64,000 bases of DNA from Ramazzottius varieornatus (GCA_001949185.1 BDGG01000002.1:5012448-5076447), one strand, 5' to 3'. Shown: positions 11,448 through 23,030, numbered from the stretch's first letter. Program-made: numbers and translations. The notes: a model not told the origin generated them from the sequence alone.

Positions 11448-12686
11448 ATGGAGAAGGCAACAGCAGCTGTTGTCGAGGCCGGAAGTTTCGAGCAGGATCC
11501 GGCGATTCCGGCCACCTGTTACTTATCCGAAGTGAGTTCGATGCAAGTCGACGAGGAGCGAGTCTTGACCATCTCTGTCGGACCTCAGGGATCGTTGCTA
11601 ATCTGGTATCCAGAAGGTAGGGCGGTAAGAGTGGGGCAAGCCTTGTTCCTTCACTTCCTTGTGCATTTGCTCTCTTCCAGGTTGGGACTTTCGTGATACC
11701 CGCACGTGCACCATATCGTGGGTCTGTTATAATCAATTTTGGTTGCAGATGCCGTTCATCTGCAGCAAACGTACAACATACAAGGATGCTCGGTGGGGCT
11801 GTATCCCAGAGTTCCCGTTCAAGACACATTCTTGTCGCTCCCTATGCAGCTAATGCCAGAAGGAGCAGCATATCTGCGTGATACCAATCGGGCGCGTTTC
11901 GTGGATGCAAATGGTTTGGCCAAAATTCCGTCTTTGGCAGAGGGGATCGCGTTTGCAGACGTCCGGCAAGAGCAGTTCCAGCAACAGGTACGTACCCTCA
12001 GTCGCTGCATTTCCTGAACTGTGGGTGATTTCTGGTGCTTTCTGCTCGTTCTATAGGCGGAACTATACGAGAAGCTTTACGCTTTTCATCTGGACTGTCA
12101 CAAAGCACAACTGTACCAGATGTACTTTCCAGAACTTCAGCAGGCTTTTGTGAAGAACGGAAGCGTGATACCGGAGACCGAGGAAGAAACATGGAAGATC
12201 ATCCGCACAAAATTAGTGGAGCAGTACGACAAAGGCGGTCAGGTAAGCAACGTCGAACTTCCGACTCGCTCATGGAGGACGAAGCTCGGCTTACTGACCA
12301 TAGATGACATCTCGTTCGAGTATCCTGTTACGACGCGGGAGAAAGTTCTGTACGCCACTTACCGAGTCTTGATGGATTGTGGCTTCAGTGTCACTTCCGG
12401 ATCGAACTATGGATCCGACTTCCTTGTGTTCAAAGGTCGAACGAGGAAGTTCAATCCCGCAAAATGTTTGGTAGCCTCTGACAACAGGTTCTCTTTAGGT
12501 GATCCGCGATTTGTCTACTCAACGTACATGGTGAAAGCAATTGAGCTGGACAAAGGTGAGAAGCTCGACGAATACCTGCGCCTCGGAAGAGTGGCTGCGA
12601 CAGCGAAGAAGGCCATGCTGTACGCGTTGGTAACTCCGGATCAGCAAGTTCGACTTTACTGTAGCAAATGGGCTCTGTTGAAATAG
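11448..12686 (+). CDS. TSEN34: tRNA-splicing endonuclease subunit TSEN34
   Basis: Exons 11448-11616, 11749-11987, 12057-12435 and 12499-12686 close in phase and give 324 residues. An N-terminal subunit domain contains LPMQLMPEGAAYL (compare LPLQLMPEEA in human). The C-terminal endonuclease fold runs from YRVLMDCGFSVTSG through SDFLVFKGDPRFVYSTY to GRVAATAKKAML. TSEN34 is one of two nuclease subunits of the TSEN complex and cuts the 3' splice site of intron-containing pre-tRNAs. Aligned with my memory of the human protein, the catalytic Tyr (LVY-P-GDP) is Phe here and the catalytic His (RF-HAHY) is Tyr, while the Lys is kept. The last intron (12436-12498) is 63 bp, in frame and stop-free, so it can be mistaken for coding. 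A further 66-bp in-frame intron near 12240-12303 is possible. AATAAA follows at about 12724. Confidence 0.85.
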
Positions 12687-13041
12687 CGCAACTATCGGTT
12701 AAACTAATTTCCCTACAGTTTCAATAAAATTTTCTGTCTCCTTACGGAATACGGATCGATTAGATTGCAGTTTTAATACAGCATCTGTACCTTCTGTCAG
12801 CTTAAAGTTTCATGGAGACATGTACGGCTGACAGAAACCGAGATAAGATTTCCTCCCGCGTTCAAAGTTATCCGCAAAAATTTCTCGACTGTTATACCGT
12901 ACGCGTACGAAGAAAACTAAAGAAAGTTTCGTGATACAAACACAGTAAAACAACAAACAATACCGAATAGTTCGGAAAAGAGATCAGACGAAAAGGTAAG
13001 ACAAGAACCAACAGTCTGGATTTGCTTTAACTTCCGATTCC
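12687..13041. other. 3' flanks of convergent TSEN34 and RAD51
   Basis: TSEN34 carries a polyadenylation signal (TTTCAATAAAATTT) near 12720-12733. The rest is A/T-rich UTR sequence with no recognisable gene. Confidence 0.5.
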
Positions 13042-14360
13042 CTAATCTTTATCTTTGTCTTCTTTGCTGCTTTCCTTGGCGTCTTGAATACCGCTGTCGT
13101 TAATGGAGAACATGGCTTCAGACTCTGGCAAGCACGGGGAATCGTATATCTTGCAGATACGATTGTCACCCTTGCCCTTCTTCATGTAGAGTCGAGTAGT
13201 GGACGCGTGTGCAATGATGTTTCCGCCGATCGGTTTTCGCGGTTCGGAGAAGGCAGTGCTGTCAACGTTAGCTACGACTTGGTTGGTAATGACCACCGCC
13301 ACACCGAACTCGTCAGCCAGGCGAAGAAGCATTCGCAAAAACTTCGCGAGATGCTGCTGACGCTCAGCCAGTTCTCCTCGACCCGAGTAGTCTGTGCGGT
13401 ACAAGGCGGTCGCTGAATCGACAACCAGGAGAGAATATCGAGACTCGATCATCATGGAGGCGGCTTGAACGAGGAGCTGCAGCTGATGGTCAGTGTTGTA
13501 GGCTCTAGCGTAGGCTACGTTGTCCAGGACGTCGTTACCTTGCATACCGTACCGTTCAGCTATGGCCACCAGTCTTTCCGGACTATAAAACAAGGAGATA
13601 TCAGCCTCCACATTCCAAAAATCTTTATAAACTTTCTTCTATCCACAAAACGGTCTTCGGAAAGACTACTCAAAAAGGCTTACCGGAAAGTGCCTTCCGT
13701 ATCGATGTACATACATCGTCCTTCTCCTCCCTAAAAGCACCGGAAAATAGACTAAGCAAGATAAGATGGCGTTGCTCTTCTTACGTTTAGGTCGATGGGT
13801 AACTGACAGGTGACGGCTAAAGTGTGGCAAAGCTGAGTTTTCCCCGTTCGGAATTCCCCGAACATTTCGGTAATGGATCCTGTCTCGATACCACCTTGGA
13901 GAAGACGATCAAGCTCTTTGGATCCAGTAGAAATCTGAACTAGTTCGGCTCTCTTGGCGTGAAGTTCTGTCGCGGAACAGAAGCCCATCGGCACCAGCTT
14001 CTTGGCTTCGTCCCAAAGACGTTTCGCTTTTGTTTCTCCAAAACCTAAACCCAGTCAACCCAAAATTAGGCACGTTTACTTCGTTCAAAAGTGATCAAAC
14101 TGCCAACTTCTGTGTTCTTCCATACCTGCAACTTTGACTATGGTTCTTAGCGGCGCATACGCAACAGCCTCCACCGTGTAGAATCCAGCTTCCTCAAGGT
14201 TCCGAATGTCGTTTCCGGTCAGTTTCGCCACACCCTTGATCTTGGACATCGGTTGGGTACCTCTGTCATTTTCATCTTCCTGTACAACCTCCACTTCCTG
14301 CACCTCTTCGGTAGCCTTCTCTTTCTCCTTCTGCTTCTGCTTTTGAGCTGCACGAGACAT
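13042..14360 (-). CDS. RAD51: DNA repair recombinase RAD51
   Basis: Four exons close in phase: 14360-14126, 14044-13785, 13730-13684 and 13582-13042, encoding 360 residues. An N-terminal helix-hairpin-helix domain ([20 protein letters not shown]) precedes the RecA core. Walker A reads GEFRTGKTQ and Walker B lies in [20 protein letters not shown]. The segments [14 protein letters not shown] and [12 protein letters not shown] are hallmark RAD51 sequence. RAD51 forms filaments on single-stranded DNA and drives strand exchange in homologous recombination. It is about 20 residues longer than human RAD51 (339), with a Lys/Glu-rich N-terminus and a charged C-terminal tail beyond the usual end. DMC1 is less likely because of the close RAD51 match through the core. 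Confidence 0.95.
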
Positions 14361-15329
14361 GATCTGAAAATTAACTGCCGTAATGAGGACGCGCAGTCCG
14401 AACTTTGGACGCAGCGACGTCCGGACTTACGGTGGATCAACCAGGAGAGTCCTGCGCACTTTCGAGCTTAACTGCGAAGCGCTGAGCAGTCTTTCGGTCG
14501 CTGAATCAACGGTCTCACTAGAGGGGAAAATATCAGAAACTTCCGAAGGAATCGAAGACTGCAGCGTTCGAGAAAGGGAAGAACAAAACCGAGACAACTT
14601 GTAAGCGCGAAAATCATAAATCAGCTGACCGTTGAAAACCGTTTGCGGATAATGAGTCATGGTGAGGTTTCCAGTTTCCACAGCATTAGTCATCCGCTCC
14701 TTCGGTGAAGCCGGCAGACCGGGCGTTCGACACGCTAAAATCGCACCATTGGGGCAACCCTAAGTTCCGAACTTTTGGGGGTCTGTGGCTCAGCCCTTCA
14801 CTTTTTCCGGTACAATTGTGGTTAAATTTGTTTTCGTAAGTTTAGAAGAGCCAGTTTCTCCAGTTTTCTTCCTTGTAAGATCTCTGTCCAGACCTCTCCC
14901 CAGTATGTTGGTCTTCGTATGACTGTCGTGGATGGACGACTACAAGCCGGTAAGCGACTTGTGAGGATCTTTAGCCGCTTGGTGGAGCTCAGTTTGCGTT
15001 CTGGCCATTCTTTTCCGAAACAGGTAAGCTGTTATGATTCAGGACCAGGAGCGCAGAAGCGTCATCCCTTTGCCTTTCGTAATGATGATAACGACTCTCG
15101 ATGCTGATGAGAAAATCATTCAATATGCTGTTCACATTCTGAACGAGAAGGCGAAGATGCAAGTGCATTTTGCGGGTTGATTTGAAGCAACCTTTGAATG
15201 TTCATCATCCATTTGATTAGACTCGATCATTAGAGTATCTCTCTCTTAGCAGAAGTCTGCGGTTTCTGTTCACTCTTCTCCCTTACAGTGTCTCGGATCC
15301 TGAGTTGAAATACGAAGAAAGAACCCACA
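14361..15329. other. divergent upstream region of RAD51 and CCT5
   Basis: Promoters and 5' UTRs of RAD51 (-) and CCT5 (+) must lie here. Sequence at 15099-15165 resembles CCT5 intron 6, sharing a block centred on ATGCTGTTCACATTCTGAA. It may be a 5' UTR intron of CCT5. No open frame convinced me. Confidence 0.5.
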
Positions 15330-18300
15330 ATGACTGCGTTAGGGCAGTTAGTCTTCGATGAGTTCGGCAAGCCGTTCGTCATCCTGCGGAATCAGGAGTC
15401 GAAAAAGCGTCTCGTCGGCATTGAAGCTTTGAAGGTATGCTTCCAGATTATCCGCTGTCTGAATCTATCGTACATCCTTGGGAAGTTTAGATGATGATAC
15501 CGGAATTACCGTTTGACTTAGATGATACAAACTCACCAAATGGCTGCTGGTTTAACAACCGGACTGATTAATCAACTCCCCTCGCATTGATTCACTGATT
15601 GATGATTTTGCATATTTCATCTAATTGATTCGTCCTGATTGCAGTCTCATATCATGGCAGCTAAGAATGTCTACGCGACTCTAAGAACTTCCTTGGGACC
15701 CAAAGGTGAGCCGCCGTTGAGGGATACCAACTTTCCTTCTCGCAAGATAACCGAAGGTGAATTTTTCAGGTCTGGATAAAGTCCTCGTAGGCCCGGATGG
15801 GGATATCACAGTAACGAACGACGGTGCCACCATCATGAAGGAAATGAGACCTTCGCACGAAATCGCCAAGCTGATGGTTGAGCTGGCAAAGTCACAGGAC
15901 GACGAGATCGGAGACGGAACAACCAGCGTTGTTGGTGAGCCTTTCTCAAATAACGAAACAGAAGATTGGAAGTTGTTGAAGAAGAAAACGGAAATACTAT
16001 ACCGTTACACATAATCATGAAACTATCAAAGTTTGGCTGCTAGTTTTAAACCACGCTGACTAACTACGTAACTACTTCTTGACATGTACGTCTTGGTTGT
16101 TCCTTGATTAAGAAGCCAAATGGCATGATTGTGATTGCAGTGCTTGCCGGAGCTTTGCTTGATCAAGCCGAGGCGCTGCTCGACAAGGGTATCCATCCTA
16201 TCCGGATCGCCGATGGCTTTGAAATGGCTGCGCAGTTGGCTGTACAACACCTCGAGACCATCGCCGAAAAGCTGGACTTTTCGAAGACTAACCTGGAACC
16301 TTTAGTGGACATCGCCAGTACTACTCTTGGATCCAAAGTGTAAGTTCGTGCCGTAACTGAGCGGAAATCTGTTGAAGTTCAATGATGACACAAGGAATTA
16401 CCGTTTGATAAAAGCGTGAAACTAAACAACTATTGGCTGCTGGTTTTAACCTGCTCTGATTTATTTTGAAACCTCTGCGGAAATTTGTTCATTTCGCGGC
16501 CTGTGTTTAAAGGTTGATGGTTCGTTTGTAGGGTCAGCAGGCACAGGAAGGAGCTAGCCAAGATATCGGTAGAAGCCGTTCTTTCGGTGGCCGACTTGGA
16601 ACATCGCGATGTCGATTTTGAGCTAATCAAGATTGTGACCAAAGTAGGAGCCCAACTGGAAGATACCATGCTGATCAAGGGTGTCCTGGTGGATAAAGAT
16701 ATGAGCCATCCTCAAATGCCCAAGGTACACTTTATCATCAGCTGTAAGCAAACCGGAAGTGGAATCACAGCAATTAGTCGAGGAAATAAAATTACGAATT
16801 CTGGGCAAAAATCTTGAAATGAAGTGGCCCTAGGAATCTCTGGTAATCTTTTAATGGTCACGCAGAGCCAGAAGTGGGCGTAAACTATCATTGCGGTGTT
16901 TTGCTTTTAATTCTTGACTAAAATGTCTTGGATTATTTTAATAGCGCGATATTTGTTATGTAGACTATCAAGGATGCCAAGCTGGCCATTTTAACGTGCC
17001 CGTTTGAACCTCCGAAACCAAAGACCAAGCATAAACTTGACGTGACCAATGTCGAAGAGTACCAGAAGCTTCGGCAGTACGAACAGCAGAAGTTTGAAGA
17101 GATGGTCCAGCAAGTCAAGGACTCCGGAGCCAACCTCGTCATCTGTCAGTGGGGTTTCGACGATGAAGCCAACCATCTTCTGCTCCAGCGGGAACTGCCG
17201 GCTGTGCGTTGGGTCGGTGGTCCCGAAATTGAGGTAAGTTTTATTGGTTTGCCTAGTTCGAGAAACCGGAAGTAGTCGTCTTGTCGCCCTTCTTGATGAA
17301 AGAATATTTTGATGCTTGATGAGAAAATACTTTTATATGCTGTTCACATTCTGAATCGAAAGGCAAATGATCTTCTTGTGTGCTTTGTAACTTTTGTGGT
17401 TAGAAAGTGGTTGTTGATCTTCATACTGGTTTTTTTTCGCAGTTGATCGCCATCGCTACTGGTGGTCGAATTGTTCCTCGTTTTGAAGAACTCAGCGCTG
17501 ACAAGCTGGGTCATGCCGGTGTTGTTCGTGAGGTGTCTTTTGGTACAGCCAAAGATCGCATGTTGGTCATTGAAGGATGCCCAAATACCCGCGCTGTCAC
17601 CATCTTCATCCGCGGAGGAAACAAAATGGTAAGACGAGACCGAAAATTTAATCTGAATGGGCTGAGAAGTTTCGGACCCAAACAATTTCAGATAGCTTTG
17701 GGATAGTCCTACTCTAAATATCGAACTTATCGAAATCGCACAGCCTTCCGGGTTTTTGTACTGCTGTTTACAAGCAGTATATCGGTCGCTAGTGCCAGAT
17801 GGAAGACGTTACCATGAACCATTGGTCCATCGCTATCTAATATGGTGGATTCACACTGATAATGGTGACACATGTACGTTTCGAAGACCCATCTTTTCTC
17901 TCTTGCAGATCATTGAGGAAGCCAAGAGGAGTGTCCACGATGCCATATGTGTCGTGAGAAACCTCGTCCGAGATCCGCGGGTAGTGTACGGCGGTGGAGC
18001 GGCTGACATTTCGTGTGCTAACGTGGTAGCCGAGGCTGCCGATAAAGTTCCTGGTTTAGAGCAGTACGCCTACCGAGCTTTCGTCGATGCCTTAGAAGCT
18101 GTTCCTTTAGCACTAGCAGAGAACAGCGGCTTGGCCCCCATCGAAGCTGTGGCCGAAGTAAAATCTCGCCAGATTAAGGAGAAGAATTCTCGTTTAGGAA
18201 TCGATTGCATGCAGAGAGGCACCAACGGTAGGTTCGTTCCTCACTTGGGACACAGTGCGTTTTCCCAAATGGCGCACGCTTCTAGCCAATATTACTGACA

Positions 18301-18520
18301 ACATGCGTCGCTTAGGAAAATTATCTAGTTTTAGCCCAGCCCTCGACGACCCATCTGGGTGAAAGAGTTCTGACGTGTTTTTTGTTTCGTAGATATGAAG
18401 GAGCAATGCGTGGTGGAAGCTTTGATCGGCAAGAAGATGCAGATATTACTGGCTACTCAGTTAGTTCGAATGATTTTGAAAATCGATGATGTGCGATTGC
18501 CTGGTGAGAAGGAGGACTAG
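15330..18520 (+). CDS. CCT5: T-complex protein 1 subunit epsilon (CCT5)
   Basis: Nine exons close in phase: 15330-15434, 15645-15705, 15770-15934, 16141-16339, 16532-16724, 16964-17233, 17443-17628, 17909-18227 and 18393-18520. They encode 541 residues, the normal CCT5 length. Group II chaperonin motifs are all present: the TLGPKG-type loop ([13 protein letters not shown]), the nucleotide motif NDGATI, the catalytic [13 protein letters not shown], the apical [14 protein letters not shown] segment and a C-terminal [14 protein letters not shown]5 is one of eight subunits of the cytosolic TRiC/CCT ring that folds actin, tubulin and WD40 proteins with ATP. Introns 1, 3 and 4 share short homologous blocks, and intron 6 resembles the 5' flank, suggesting duplicated intron sequence. 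Confidence 0.96.
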
Positions 18521-19187
18521 TTGCGCTAGCACCTCCACCGCCTGTCATGACATTTTTTCAAAAATATTATTTCCTACGCGGGAGGGATTCCGTAACTTTT
18601 CTCTTGGATCTTACACCAGTTTTCTAATCCGTGTATCCCTTCGGTAATGTTTGGACTCTTGTAGTACGCTTAACATTCGCGATTAGATTGTTCGTGGATA
18701 CTGTGCAGTAGATGACAACGTCCTGAGTTGATGTTTTCGCCTTGTAACATGGAAGATGCAGGCTGAAGGACCAAAGCTCGCTGGTCATTTCCACCTTATC
18801 ATCCTATCCACAGGATCTCTCGACAATTCCGAAGCTGACGGCATTTCGATTTTACACAGCAAACCGATCAGTTTTAGTTACAATTCCAAATCTTTAACAA
18901 AAAAGCACGCCAGTGGATTGAACGTAAGAAGGTACGGTACGGCAAGAAAACTGAGGAATTCTCTTGTATTTAGTTCAGTTGACAAAAATCGTTTTCTTGT
19001 TGCAAACATCAAACTAGTTCGGACACTAATAAAATAGAACAAGAACACAGCACGCCAAAGCCAGTCCAGCGCCACGAATAAGAGTGGCAAAGGTTGAAAA
19101 GCATTCTCATGCTTTTACAGCCTTTTCTCCCCTCCTGGGTGCTCTAGTGAGGTTTAGCACGTCGTTGAGTAAGCTCCTACGTGTTGC
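18521..19187. other. intergenic between convergent CCT5 and HSDL1-like genes
   Basis: This stretch holds 3' UTR sequence. One open frame near 18756-19037 lacks recognisable features, and I see no further gene. Confidence 0.5.
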
Positions 19188-20774
19188 CTAAGCAAACCAG
19201 AAAGCTAGTGGAAGCGCCAAGCAAACCGAACACTTAACGACGAGAAACTTGTATCTTACCGAAAAGGCATGTCTCCAGTGTCCAAAAGTCCGCGAACTCC
19301 ATCCAAGCTGTGCAAGAGAGCTAGACACCACGTCGGCAGTTGGAACAGCGTACTTTTGGATCTGCTCAGCCACCATATTTGTCTGCGTGGCACCAGGTAG
19401 GAGACTCTGTACGGGAGAATGACGATTAACGACCAATAGCGAGGTCTGATGGTAAAGTGTGAAGACTCCGTACCTGCACGCTAATGCCGGATTCCGAGTA
19501 CTCCACATGAAGAGCCCGCGAGAAGCTATCAGTAAATGCTCTCGTTGCTCCGTAGAGCGCGTATCCTGCAGCAGGCATGTGTCCTCCTAGTAGGCCCCCC
19601 ACGTTGATGATGTACTTTGATTCCTTCGTTTTCCGGTTCAACATCATCGGCATGATAGCGCGCGTCATCTGGAACACCAAAATGAACTCATCACGTTCGA
19701 CTTTAACTCTCTTTTGACACAATGTATCGATAGCAGAGCTAATCAATAACTTTCCGTAAACTACGCCGATGCATCCATCGAGTACCGAGTAGGAAGGCTT
19801 ACCATAACGAGCGAGCGATTATTGAGGTTGACCATCTGGGCGGCGTCTTCGTCCGTCGGAGGAGTCTCAAGGAACCGTCCCCCCGAACCGAGAACTCCCG
19901 CGCAGTTAACTGGAAAGTAAAGAGGAAATAGCACGACACAAACAAATAAAATAGTGAAATGAAAGATCATCTCGAGCGTCCGTACCTAGCACAGCGATGT
20001 CCAAATCTTTCAGCTCATCCTGCATCTGCGGAACGTTTTGATGGCCCATCTTCGACAGATCTATGGCGATAATTTTCGTCTGGACATTGTATTTGGCAGC
20101 TACAAAGACAGTGGACTCATGATATTTCTCTTGAAGTCAAGAAAAGTGAAGTCAAGAATAGTCAGCAGGAGGTCAAACATACTGATTTCGCGGGCAAGTC
20201 CTTCAAGCTTTTCCAACGATCGTGCTATCAGAACAATGTTCAGGCCTTTGTGTGCGAGCTAAAACAGAAGACTCAGGAATATTTCATAAACGGTGTCCCC
20301 GACAATCACAGCTCTCGGTTCTCCGAAACTCTACCTGGAAAGCGTACTCTTTCCCGATTCCGTCACTTCCTCCCGTGATAACTGTAAAATACGAAAGCCA
20401 GTCAGCCGATGAATGCGCGAAGTAACGTGATGCCCACCCTGCGTCATAACAGTCATGCGGGAACAGTGCGACCAAACAGATCAAACTCACTTGACTCACG
20501 TAAACTAACTCGTACCTGCCCATTCCCCAGACTTCCGAAGATCAGCGCCAAGATTCAGGGGAGCAGTTAGCAAGTATTTGGTAACACTTTTTCCCATCCG
20601 GTATAACGCCCGCGCGGAATAGTAAGTCAAGGCGACAGCCCCAATGGTCGACAGGAATGGATGTACTCTTCGGACAGCAAAGTCACTGTAAACGACGTTC
20701 CTCACAATGTGTGGCAGGTATGCATGGACAGCGGTGCCGAATGAATCGACCGAGGTTCTCGCAGGCGACATCAT
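19188..20774 (-). CDS. HSDL1: HSDL1-like inactive short-chain dehydrogenase
   Basis: Seven exons close in phase: 20774-20516, 20381-20335, 20258-20183, 20099-19986, 19909-19803, 19668-19474 and 19406-19188, giving 338 residues. A hydrophobic N-terminus precedes the Rossmann motif VITGGSDGIGKEYA, then LNIVLIARSLEKL and VLVNCAGVLGSG. The family is HSD17B12/HSDL1: FSRALHVEY, GISVQSLLPG and RTFGHWRHAF fit HSDL1 well. The active-site region reads GGLLGGHMPAAGYALYGATR. The catalytic Tyr is present, but the Ser about 13 residues before it is absent and the YxxxK lysine is Arg. HSDL1 is a mitochondrial protein already considered inactive, so a pseudoenzyme role is plausible. The hydrophobic C-terminal end (SVCLALPLAFWFA) could anchor it. 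The start chosen is the tandem ATG at 20774; an upstream exon is possible. Confidence 0.85.
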
Positions 20775-21579
20775 TTCTGAAGGTATGGATGGAAGGAACG
20801 GTTTGGAGCTCAGCGATGTCACTTCGGCAGGAAAGGACTACAGTAAAGGATAATCCGTCGAGATGGTCTCCGCTGTCCGATCTTTCAGGTCTTATTGTTC
20901 GTGCGTCTATCCTAACGACGATTATGACGATAGTACAGCTTCGGGGAGTATTCCGCAATGGGAGATTCTGCAAGCAGGACGAGCAAGGTGACTGAAACTA
21001 GGAGTGGAGAGACTGCTGAGCAGTTTTCAAATCACAGTTACAGTAATTACATTAATTTTTTCTTCTGCCAGTGAAGCTCAGCTCAGCTCAGCCCCAATTA
21101 ACGGATCAGTCGGGGGGCGTCGGCCGGGCGTGGCTATCCTGTAGTCTGGACCGAATGAAGACCCCGATGTACCATGTCGACAGATTGACCGATAGATTGA
21201 TTGATTGGTTTACTCCGTGGAGACAAGGTCGCTCACAAACCCGAACCGCCGACAAGAATATCGAAGCCGGTATACTGCCGTGCACTAATGTTTTTGGGAA
21301 AGTTCAAACTTCAAAATCCGTAAAGTTTAAAGTAATCTTTCCGAACCTTTCATACATTTTCCAGATTCTTGCTTATGCCCGCTGTTCATCCAGATTCGCG
21401 GGCCAGTATATGTTCGTTCTGCTGCACCGTGCTAAGTCGGTATCGTTATCGAGGGCTGCTGCTGCTAATCCCTCTTGGGTGCCGTCCAGACGTTAGAGTC
21501 TCGCTCTAGGGTGTGGTCACTGGGGAGTACCGTCTCCGTCGCCTTGTCCTTTCTTTATGTTGATGGTTTTGCTAAAAAG
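20775..21579. other. divergent intergenic region, no gene recognised
   Basis: This lies upstream of both the HSDL1-like gene (-) and the COX14-like gene (+). It contains a 5-bp periodic run (CTCAGCTCAGCTCAGC) around 21075 and some ATTGATTGATTG-like repeats near 21190-21210. Open frames here, including one of 141 codons, look incidental. Confidence 0.45.
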
Positions 21580-21801
21580 ATGCCTCGCATGAAAACGATC
21601 GACTATCTCCACCGTACCGCTGTCGTAGCTCTTCTCATCTTCACCGCCTGCAACGGTGTCGTCTTCGCCAACAGCGGATTTCGTATGATTTCCAACAAGC
21701 AGTTTGTTGGCCAACCGGAAACGCTACGAGATCGGGAGATGAACGCCCTTGCAACAGCGTCTGAAACAGCGTCGGCCACCGTCCGCTCCAAGACTGCCTA
21801 A
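21580..21801 (+). CDS. small COX14-like membrane protein
   Basis: A single-exon frame of 73 residues starts at ATG 21580 (MPRMKTIDYLHRTAVVALLI). One transmembrane helix covers roughly residues 12-32, after a short basic lead and before a polar tail. The pattern Asp-x-Leu-His-Arg just before the helix resembles yeast Cox14 (TDTLHR), a mitochondrial inner-membrane factor for cytochrome c oxidase assembly. That link rests on a short motif, size and topology, so it is tentative. The frame is open upstream to 21475, but the internal ATG is preceded by an AAAAAG context and gives the compact protein. It ends 92 bp before IBA57, another mitochondrial gene in the same direction. Confidence 0.5.
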   Translation: MPRMKTIDYLHRTAVVALLIFTACNGVVFANSGFRMISNKQFVGQPETLRDREMNALATASETASATVRSKTA

Positions 21802-21892
21802 AGAAGTACCCTACAAAGCAGGGCGGATGAAAGATGCAGTGCCCTCGATAACAGAATTTTCTTCTGCTGCAGTATTCTTTTGCAGATATATC

Positions 21893-23030
21893 ATGTCTTT
21901 CGTCAGACGCATTTTACTCCACGTGCAACCTCTCCTCAAAGCCTCTCAGCATCGACCAGCGTCTAGTGTGCTTTGTCAGTCCGAAAGAAGTCGTCCTTCT
22001 GCTTCTGCGAACCAGTCCGAGGTTTCTACAGTCGCAACTTCATGGCATGCGGCACCTCTGACAAGTCGTTCGTGCATCGAAGTGAATGGCAAGGACGCGG
22101 CGGACTTCCTACAAGGACTGATCACGAACGACATCCATCTACTGGACGGTTGCACTGAAGGAGGCCCACAGTGCATCTACTCCATGATGCTCAACCACCA
22201 AGGCCGCGTGATCTATGACCTGCTCGTCTTCAGTGTGGTGCCTAATGAGTATCTTCTGGAATGCGACGCCTCGCTCAAAGACAAGCTGATGAAACATTTG
22301 AAGCTGTATAAACTTCGCAAAGATTTGACTGTTTCGTCCTCAACGCAAAACGTGTTCAGCGTCTATCCTGACATTAATGACGCGTCTTTCCAGACAAAGG
22401 CCGGAAACAGCGAAGCCAGGTTTCCAGATTCAGGCAGGATGTTTCGTGATCCTCGGCTTGGTCTCTTAGGCTTTCGACAGTTGAGAGAAACCGCAAACAA
22501 TGGTACTCAAAATAATCCTGGATGTGGTCCAATGATCCATGCGAGAGAGTTTGCCATGTTGTTGTTTCGTAGAGAACAATTCTGGTGGAATCACCACATC
22601 TGATGAGCTCAGCTACAGAAGATTTCGGCTGAAGCTCGGAGTACCCGAAGGCAGTCAAGAACTTCCTCCAGGCGAATGTTTCCCGATGGAGTCCAACTTG
22701 GACTTCATGGCCGGAGTGAATTTCGACAAGGGTTGCTACCTTGGACAAGAACTGACCGCTCGGACGCACCATACTGGAGTCATACGGAAGCGACTGATGC
22801 CCATCCAGATAGAAGGTATCGGTGAAGATAAGGTTGATGTTATACAGCGTGATACTCCCATAGTCAACTCTTCCAAGAAAAATGTTGGAAAGCTTAGAGG
22901 CCATGTTGGCTCTTCTGGCGTAGCTTTGATGCGTGTTCAAGAAGCTCTGGCTGCTGAGAGTTTGATGTGTGATTTTAACGGACAGCGTGTTGATGTGAAA
23001 GTCCAGAGGCCTTCGTGGTGGCCTACATGA
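21893..23030 (+). CDS. IBA57: mitochondrial iron-sulfur assembly factor IBA57
   Basis: Two exons, 21893-22502 and 22573-23030, close in phase and give 355 residues, close to human IBA57 (356). The N-terminus MSFVRRILLHVQPLLKASQH is basic and amphipathic, as expected of a mitochondrial presequence. The GcvT/YgfZ-type fold begins at SRSCIEVNGKDAADFLQGLI. The family signature is intact: FDKGCYLGQELTARTHHTG. IBA57 works with ISCA1 and ISCA2 in assembling 4Fe-4S clusters in the matrix. The intron (22503-22572) is 70 bp. The protein ends with SSGVALMRVQEAL and a short basic tail, matching the family. Confidence 0.93.

Noticed and set aside
19217-19255. Possible 27-nt intron near the C-terminus of the HSDL1-like gene
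   Set aside because: It is shorter than any other intron here and in frame, so it was treated as coding.
21071-21496. 141-codon plus-strand open frame
   Set aside because: The sequence includes short tandem words (CTCAG, ATTGATTG) and yields no protein-like pattern; it sits in a divergent promoter region.
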